A stretch of DNA of 64,000 bases from Diadema setosum (lineage: Eukaryota > Echinodermata > Echinoidea > Diadematoida > Diadematidae). Shown piece after piece: positions 51,801 through 60,800 of the stretch; position 1 is the first letter of the stretch; each line of letters begins with the position of its first letter. The position numbers and the translations under genes were made by a program. Below the pieces are notes generated by a model. The model was not told where the DNA came from, did no database searches, and worked only from the letters and a program-made list of their open reading frames with translations. The stretch spans positions 6,980,789 to 7,044,788 of the forward strand of contig CM067067.1 in NCBI GenBank assembly GCA_033980235.1, given 5' to 3'.

Positions 51801-54800
51801 GCGCATCGAAAGCGGCCCCATCGCCCATGAAAATAACCACTCTTAAGGTATTACGTACAAGAACTAGCCATGAACGAAAGAAAGTGATGCCCAAAACAGG
51901 AAGGTGGACATGGAGAAAAGCGTATAAAATTCATTTTCCACGTACACTCTGTACGAATCTACTCTGTTTATTACATTGTTTGTTTGTCATATACCATTTG
52001 CAAGTCAATGAAAGTGAATTTGATTGTATTTTTTTCAAATATATCTTCCTAAAATTGTCTCATTGTAGGATACGATTTGTAGTTTGCTCGTAAGCCAGTT
52101 CTTTAATATCATATACACATTTTACCCTTTTCATTGAACGGATGACTTAACTAATAGTGCAATTTCACATCAGGTTCTAACTGGTGTGTTCTAGAATGCT
52201 AAGATGTAAGGGTAAAGCCATATTTTGCATATCCATGTTGGTTTGACACTGACATCTGCCTGAAGACATTCAATCACGAAACCCATTTTATACCCCGATC
52301 GCTTGAGATCGGAGCATGAGCCCGGCGTAAACGTATCACTGTCGCTCCGATCGTATCACTGTTGTAGTGAGGTCTTAATAAGCGTACGAATATCGCAATA
52401 TGATCGCTTTGATCGCAGAAGCAGCGCGTCTCGTCGGCTTGGAAAAGCGGCAAAAACGTGGCAGCGTCGCAGCTTTATCGCGGCACTATCGCCTACAGCG
52501 CAGGTTGAGTGTAGAGAAACCGTAGTGCAATTGCCTCGGAGGCCAAAAATGGAGACGGACGGCGATCGCGCCACGATTTGTTAAATCGTCACAGATCGTT
52601 ATGGTCGCCATGGTCGCCTTCCTAGTGAGATGGGGGCCCTAGTACGCTGGTCTCAGCTGGCTTTCCATTGTTTTCGCGAATAGCGTCGCTGTGTTGTTGT
52701 CTAGCTTGCTCGATGAATTGCGTAATTTTTTGATTGCTGCTGATTGGACGGTTTTGGGGGTGCGGTCTGATCAGCTGTCTGGGACCTCTGTTCAGCGGGA
52801 CGAAACGCAGCGCCGGATTCCGGCTGTTGGAGGTTCGCTGCATCCGAAGAGCGCATGTTGTTGCTGTTCTCGTGATCTCTCCGTGGACCAGCATGGTGTC
52901 GGTATGGAGACGTAGAAGATGCTGCTCTGCTGCTACTCCGTGTTCTCCGGGGGAGGCTGTTGCTTCTTCGATGGGTCAGGTGAATTTGCGGATGTTTCTC
53001 GGCAGGAGGGAAGTCTGTCTCATACCAGTCCCATGATGGAGCATTATCTGCTTGGCGGCCTTCGTGGCGACGTCTTGGGTCTTCTGTTTGAGACCATCGA
53101 GAGGGCTGTCTCGTTCCTGATTGTTGATTGGCTGGAGAGGTGGGTGTGTCGTGGGTTGGGCAGTCAGCTTCGACGTGACCGGTTTGTTTACAACTCCGAC
53201 ACGCGATCTCATTCATACATGCTGAGCGCAGGTGTCCAGGCTTCAGGCATCTCGAACATATCTTGTTCGTTTTGTTTGGGTCTGGCTGTCCAACATGGAA
53301 GATCCTTCCCTTGAAAGGCCCAAAGGTGATTGTTCGTGGGAGAGGTGACGCCATGGGTTCTACATAGACCACACGATCTCCAGTCAAACACTCTGTCAGT
53401 TTCCCATCCACTCTTAGTTTCTGATAGTACATTTTCCCCGTTATTTTGCATTTTCTCCTCTCTAGCTCATCGGTTATCATGTTCTCATGAACTGACAGCG
53501 GTATGTCTTTTACGACAAGACGCAGTGTTTCCTCTCTGCCATCCGGAAGGAAAGGATTCAAGTCATACACACACACATTGACACTACGAATGTTCAGGCC
53601 ATTAGTGATGAGTTTGATACGAGCATCTTTATCCATAATGTACAAGCGCCAAAGTCCCCCAATTCTCTGAATTCCTTCGATTTCACTTGAGGTATAACGT
53701 GAAGGAGACATTTGAACAGTACATCTGCGTACACGTTTTTCCCATTAAAGTCTGGAATATCCTTGCTCTTGAGAAAAACTGGCTTACCTCTGTTCGGCTC
53801 TTGACTTTCGCCAGTCATTGCTGAATTCGACACACTGGTCGCCATTTTCAGGCATTTCTTAAAGTCTTATTGTAGAAATCGTCCAGCATCCACTGTTCTT
53901 AGTCTAAATAGCACGATTTTCCTGGCTCAATTGCTTCAAAAGGTGTTTCTAGATCAAAAGTTATATATATATCATTCACTTTCACTCACAAACAGTAAAA
54001 TCAGGGAGATTTTCTGACTCCGTCAAAGTAGTCGTGACTGCTCCGATGAAGCGAAAATAGCGCCCTCACTAACTTGTTGATGAATAAGCCAGTTCGTAGT
54101 TCCACTTTGCGCATGAGCAGAAAAAGGTCATTTTTACCAAGAGGCAAGTTGGTTTTTAAATTCACTGAGATAAGCATCTGTCATACAATGATTATTCATG
54201 CAATCCTTGTAAATGTTGCTTGCCAGTATATCCACCTGACAGCAAACCTGGTATTTGGCAATAAGAATAAAACAGTTTTTTAATGCGTTCAATGAAAAAC
54301 AATGAAATGGATGCTTCCCCGACGGTTGATTGACGGACCATTCCGGTCACCTGGTCTATGCAAGTTCATTCATTGTTTGAACACGAATTCCATGAATTAG
54401 GCCTATTACGTCGGGCAAGCTTACCGGTACCCATAATGTCTCTTTGAAAACGATTGAAATGCCTAACCAACCGAGAAAAAAGAAAGGTCATTTGTACCAA
54501 CGTGCCCATGAGCTAATTACGAACTGGCTTATTCATGTCTACACCTTCAGCTCAGACTAATGTAAAAGAAATTTAACAATCGTTCTTTCATTCTCAATCG
54601 TTTCATTCCTGAATGACGTTATTAAAGATATAAATTGAATGGGGACCATCATTTTCTCGGAAAACCCTAGCCATACAACTGCGTGTGCACTTTCGGCCTT
54701 CCACTTTAATCAATCATTACTGGTCACTCTATCAATCAATGTTCGTGCCCATCAGAAATCGTTACGGATTAAGAAAGCCAACTGCGGAAGAACTGTGTCC

Positions 54801-57800
54801 CTTGACCTCGCGGAGGGAATGTGTTCCAGCCGTGTACTGCGCAAAGTGATAATAACGGACTCAAAATTTCACACGGACTTCTACAAGATCGTCGGAGACA
54901 AAGCTTCCACCTGTCAGGTATACGATAGCGCCATAACAGTGCATTGTGCTGTAAAGACTTAACTTGAACAGTTCGGGAGTGCACAATTTATGTTGGAAAG
55001 TTTTGTTTTATGAAAGCTCGGTTTTGCACCTTGAAACAACTCCATGCAAATTATTGCCTTATTCGTTTCTTTCTTTCTTGTCTCTTTTTCTTACCATAAG
55101 TCAATTCAGTTGCAATTCTCCGCGATAGGTTCATGTTTTTTTTTTTGTTTTTTTATTGTTCCATATTCCACATTTCAAGAAATACATAAAACATAAACAT
55201 CACAATACAAAAGCCTGGATGAATTGTCAAGTACAGTTTATAAGACAATAAAACATGTGAAATATGAGGAATCTACATAGAAGCATTGCTTGTAGGGTGT
55301 AGATTCCCAGATGCGGATGTGAGATTATTTCTTACTTGGTATATGTAATTAAAGGAATGACAATTTGTGAATTGGAGAAACATAAACGCCAAAAAGTAAA
55401 AAGAAAAAGAAAAAAACAAAGAAAACAATGTCCGCGGCACAAGACTTCTTGAGAGTTGCGTGATCACCCGAGCGAGGTACAAGTCAGATGCAGTGTACAA
55501 TAGCAGAGATACCAAATGTGTACAAAGGAAGTTCAGGAGATGATACAGAAATCACGAGCGAGGCACATGTTACATAATCGATAATGTCAGTAATGTGAAG
55601 TATGATCAGAGAATGTCGAGGAGGATTGAAGAATAGCTATAGATATGAATTCAGAAAAACTAGTTTAAGTTTATGCTTAAATGAATAGAGAGACTGGGAT
55701 TGGATTATTTCTCTATCCAACTCATTCCAAAATTTAGGTCCTGTAGTGGTTATTGTTTTTAAAGCAGATACGGTCCGTACAGGAGAAAGATGAAAAGAAT
55801 CTTTTTGTCTAGTAAGGTAAGAATGAACTTCAGAATTTTTGACGAACATCGAAGAAAACACATCAGGGAGACCACCTGAGTTTAACTGATACATAAATGA
55901 CCCGATATTGAAATGATATAAATCCTGGATTTTGAGTGTTCTGCTGGAAAAGAATAAGACATTAGTGTGTTCCAAAAATGTGGCGAAGTTAATTATCCGT
56001 ATAGCTCTTTTCTGTATCAGTAATAAAGAATTGAGTCTAGTTGTACAGCAGTTTCCCCATGCCAGGATTCCATAACCTATATAAGGCAAAAATAGAGTAG
56101 AATACAATGAATGGAGAACATGTTTAGGAAAATACTGTTTTAACTTATACATAACACCTACATTTTTGGACAGTAATTTACGCAATGAATCAACATGAAC
56201 TTTCCATGTCAACTTACAATCAATATAAAGACCAAGGAATTTTATATATTCCACCTGGTTCAATTCCACGTCGTTAACAACCAACTTACCCGGTAAAATA
56301 TTGATTATATTGCTAAAAACCATAAATTTTGTCTTGGTCAAATTCAATGACAATTTATTAGCCTGAATCCACTTAGATACTGATTTTAATTCAGTATTAA
56401 TGGTATTCAGTAAAACATGAGGGTTTCGATTTGAATAAAAATGCTGGTGTCATCGGCAAAAAGTAGAAAATAGAGCAGAGAGGACGAACTGCGAAAGTCA
56501 TTCATATAAAGAATAAACAACAAAGGACCTAAAAGGGATCCTTGCGGTACCCCACAAGTTATAGGCTGTGAGCTGGACACATGGCCATTCAAACTAACAA
56601 ATTGAGTTCTTCCAGTAAGGTAACTTCTAAACCACTCCAAGGCCCTTCCACGAATCCCATAGTGATGTAATTTGTACAATAATATTTCATGGTTGATTGT
56701 GTCAAAGGCCTTGGAGTAGTCAAGAAAGATACCTACTGTGTGACACTTGGCATCGATCGCTTTGATAATTTGTCTAGCATGAGTAAAATAGCATGAATTG
56801 TGGAATGCTTTTTACGAAATCCAAATTGATTATCATCTATTACATTACAGTCGTTTAAGAATCGGAATACACGTGTGTACACAATCTTTTCAAGTAATTT
56901 AGAAAAAGAACTTAATAACGATATTGGTCGATAATTTCCCAGTTCGTCCTCTCGGCCCTTTTTATATATCGGGATAACTTTAGTGATTTTCATCCTAGTA
57001 GGCACTACACCGTTCAGTAATGACAAATTAAATATATGGGCGAGGGGTACAACAATCTCATGTACAACATATTTCAGAAGATAATTAGAAATTCCATCAT
57101 AACCAGTACTTTTTTTTTTGGCTTTAAGATTATTTACAATGTCAACAATTTCAGAATCTAATACAGGCATAAAAAACAAAGATTGATTATTGCGATGACT
57201 TAAATACGTAGAAAACGGTATGTCCGTTTCCGGAATAACATCAGCTAAATTAGATCCAACCTTCACAAAATATGAGTTAACCGCTTCAGAGATTTCATTA
57301 TCATCTCTTTACTCGATGTCATTTAAACAAATCTTATGGATATCCGATTTATTTCGTTTCTTCTGAAGAACATCATTAATGACTTTCCACGTGAATTTAA
57401 TGTCCTTCTCATGGAGAAGAAACAGTGAAGAAAAATATTTCTTTTTGCCTCACGCAACACAGAAGTAAGAACATTACGATAACTAGTATATTTGCTTTTA
57501 GCAGCATCAGTTTTGTGAGACTTGAATATATAAAAAAGCTTATTTTTCCTATTGATAGACCTCAACAAAGATTTCGATATCCAGGGGGATCGTGGTATCT
57601 TTTTATAATTTGATCTAGATTGTGATCTTATTGGAAAATGAAAAGAGAAAAGAGGAGCGATCAGATCAACAAACTTATCATATGCATCATTAGGCTCATT
57701 CGCATTGAGAACCACTGACCAATCAACATTTAACAGGCTTTCCTTAAATCTTATAATATTTTGTTCAGACATAACACGATCTGTAGAATTCATTTCCCAA

Positions 57801-60800
57801 GTTGCAGGTTTAAAACGATTTAGTGTAAATGGACTGGAAGCAAACACTGGGAAATGATCAGACATATCCGAAACTATTATACCTTGATCAGTTGGATAAT
57901 GAATATTAGTGAATATATTATCAATAATTGTATACGCTGAATCAAATATTCTGGTAGGTTTAGTTATACACGGCGTAAAAGCATATGAAAAAATAGTGTC
58001 CACAAAATCCTGGCAGCAGGGCTTTTCGTGATACTGCAGTAAATCAAGATTGAAATCCCCCATTAAAAAACAATGTTTATTATGCAAAGACTCAGAATTC
58101 AATACGGAATTCAGTACATCAAAAAAAGCAGTATGATTACAGTTTGGTGGTCTATAAATCTCACCAATCAAAATATTCTTTCCAGCTGGTATGTCGATTT
58201 CAATAAAAATGCTTTAAAAATCTTCAGTCATATGACATAAATTCTGAATCAAATTAAAATTGAATCCTTTCTGAACATAAAGAGCCACACCCCCTCCATG
58301 TTTATTTACTCTATTATTAAACACAAGAGAATATCCATTCAAATGAACTAGGGGAAATGACACGTCAGACAGCCACGTTTCGCACAAACCTATAACAGGA
58401 AAATCCACAATCATGTGGATCATGAACATCACTTTGTTTTGTTTCTTCTTGTTTTCTGCAACACAAATTGTAAGAATCTGTTTTATATCGTGACATGAGA
58501 TACATAAACAACCATTAATTGGCCTGGATGTGGGAAAAAGAAGAGAGACTTAACTGACTGTGTGTAGGCCTACTTCGGCAGTCTAGGTTGATGCGACTGA
58601 TGCAAATTATATTGTACACACTCTTTATGTGGTCTCAGTAAATAATTATGATGATGATTATAATGACAATTATTATCATGATAATAATAATAACAACATT
58701 AATCAATTATAATAACAATGATATTAACAATATTAACAACAATAACACTCAGGTCTTCTTTATCCAGGGTAGCCTCTTCAGTGTTGCCACTGCTCTGCCA
58801 GAGGGCCCTGCCATTATTATTACCCTAGCGTTCTAGGCACCCATTTAACACATTTGGGTCGAGAGGGACATGTTATGCCTAAAAACATCTTGTCCAAGGA
58901 CGTAAGGACTGGGTGGGAATCGAACCCGCGTCCTCCGATTTGGAAGCCGGGGGTCTAATCCACTACGCCACAGCGCCCCCACATGTGCTTTGTTTATTAC
59001 TATAAATGTTGTACCATCATTTATGAAGTTCCAAATAGAAACAAACACAAACAAAGAAAATGACAGTAACTCTGTTAGGTGACTTGTAATATCAAAATAA
59101 GTGTAGCGGGACGAAGGTATAGATGTTAAGTGTTAGGTGAAAATGAAAGTAAATCAATAACTTTTCTTTGTTTTAATCTTGAAATCTTTATTAACTCTTT
59201 GGAACTACTATACTGATGGTGCTTATTGCCAACAAATGCCCGTACATATCACGATGGATACTTGTTCAGTGCTTCTGCCTCAACAATGGCCATGTGTAGG
59301 GTCTACTTTATATAAATCAATCATGATTACTTTATTTCATTAATCCGATTCGTGTTACTCCTTGATTTTTTTTTTATTTGTACAGATTCAAGATTTGGAG
59401 TTGTCTTTTACCAGCTGGGATGATGGCTCTCATTTTCAATCCTCGATGGGGGGTGACTTGGCCAAATGGGTATTCACTATGCCAAATCTTTCGAGCTTCC
59501 GTGTGACATGCCCCTACCTGGACGGTGCATTTCTCTCAACAGCGGCCGCCTCAGCAGCATCATGTCAGGTATACACCTTGCACTATACATGATTTACATT
59601 TAGCGACTATTATTATCATTTGTGTGTATGTGTGTGTGTGTGTCTGTGTGTCCAAATATTCTCTGTTTCTAGGTTACTCATTTCGTTTATTATTTAGTCT
59701 GCCGACCGTCACTGATTGGGTTGTACTTCCTTTTATATATATATGGCTCCTGCGAGTACAGTGCACTCCCGTTATAACGAGCACGGTTATAACGAAATTC
59801 CACTTATAACGAAGTAAAAGTTCAGACCGTAACCTTATCCGCTCTATGTATTTCTATTGTTTATCTGTTCGGTTATAACGAAATTTCGATATTTTCTGAA
59901 ATAATATCTGAAACAAGAGAGAGAGAGAGGGAGGGATAGAGTAAACATTTCAATGTGGGGAATTGTTTGATCATCCTCCTGTGATGATGCGTGTAACTGT
60001 TCCATGGCACATTCCCGGTCTCCACTTTTACATTAACTTTAATATCAGTACTGATAAGGAAAGATGGATTCTTCAGATTTCACCATTTTTGCCCGACATT
60101 TCTGTTGGTTAATTTCGTATTCTACAGATACAAAACCTGACGTTTATCACTGACAATTGGAACACCAATGCAGCAGAATATGCGTCGTCTGTGGAAAAAG
60201 ATTTCGCTGTGTGTTTGTGTACTATGCCACGTCTTTCAAGCTTCAGTTTCGAATGCAACTTCTTGCCAGCAGATGATTTCTTCTCAACAGCCGCAAAACT
60301 GGCCCAATCCTGCAAGGTATGTCACTTTTAACTGTGCACAGTGAAAAGATGTATCAAAGTATCTCTCCCTATCTCTCTCTCACACTACATATGTATTTTC
60401 CTATTTTCCTATATGTTATGTATTATGTACGATGGCTGCATGCAAATCAAGCAATGCTTAAGCTGTAGCCCTTCTGTTTAATTCATTGCATCGATGATAT
60501 GTTTTGTTGTACATTGTAAATGCAATGAAGAGACTGTATTGCTCTATCATTATCCTAAAGGCAATGAAAAAAAAAACTTACTTTGTTAACAATGTTTATG
60601 TACAATATATACATTGTACATGTATGGCACCAACATATATAATACAAATGTATGTATCTGCATGAGCAATGATATAATGCAGGAAGCAATAAATGAAATC
60701 GAATCAAATTAAATCAAATCAAATCAAATCAAATCAAATCAAGTCAAATCAAATCAAATCAAGTCAAATCTAATGATATAGCTTCCTTCTGAAAACATTG

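Larger units (their letters stand above)
46220..53845 (-). mobile_element. L1/Tx1-like LINE, degenerate, nearly full length
   Basis: On the minus strand: ORF1-like part at 53845-52701 in two overlapping frames (one frameshift near 53700) with two CCHC knuckles ([28 protein letters not shown]). The endonuclease start is at 51285 ([15 protein letters not shown] ... MFLQETYW). The linker [14 protein letters not shown] is at 50308. The RT relic includes [12 protein letters not shown] near 49990, [14 protein letters not shown] near 49720, [15 protein letters not shown] at 48355 and [13 protein letters not shown] at 48045. The C-terminal region runs to 46361. Many stops and shifts; dead copy. Confidence 0.85.
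45708..54755 (+). other. Receptor intron 6
   Basis: About 9 kb, almost filled by an antisense L1-like LINE (46220-53845), which itself holds a nested LINE fragment and a foldback element. No host exon recognised in 45708-46220 or 53846-54755. Confidence 0.65.
54918..59385 (+). other. Receptor intron 7
   Basis: About 4.5 kb, mostly an antisense CR1/Jockey-like LINE (55135-58560) and a SINE (58640-58980). Nothing else recognised. Confidence 0.65.

Noticed and set aside
58900..58975. Functional tRNA-Gly gene
   Set aside because: Only the anticodon and T-arm parts match; the acceptor stem and A box are degraded and the family body follows. It is a SINE head.
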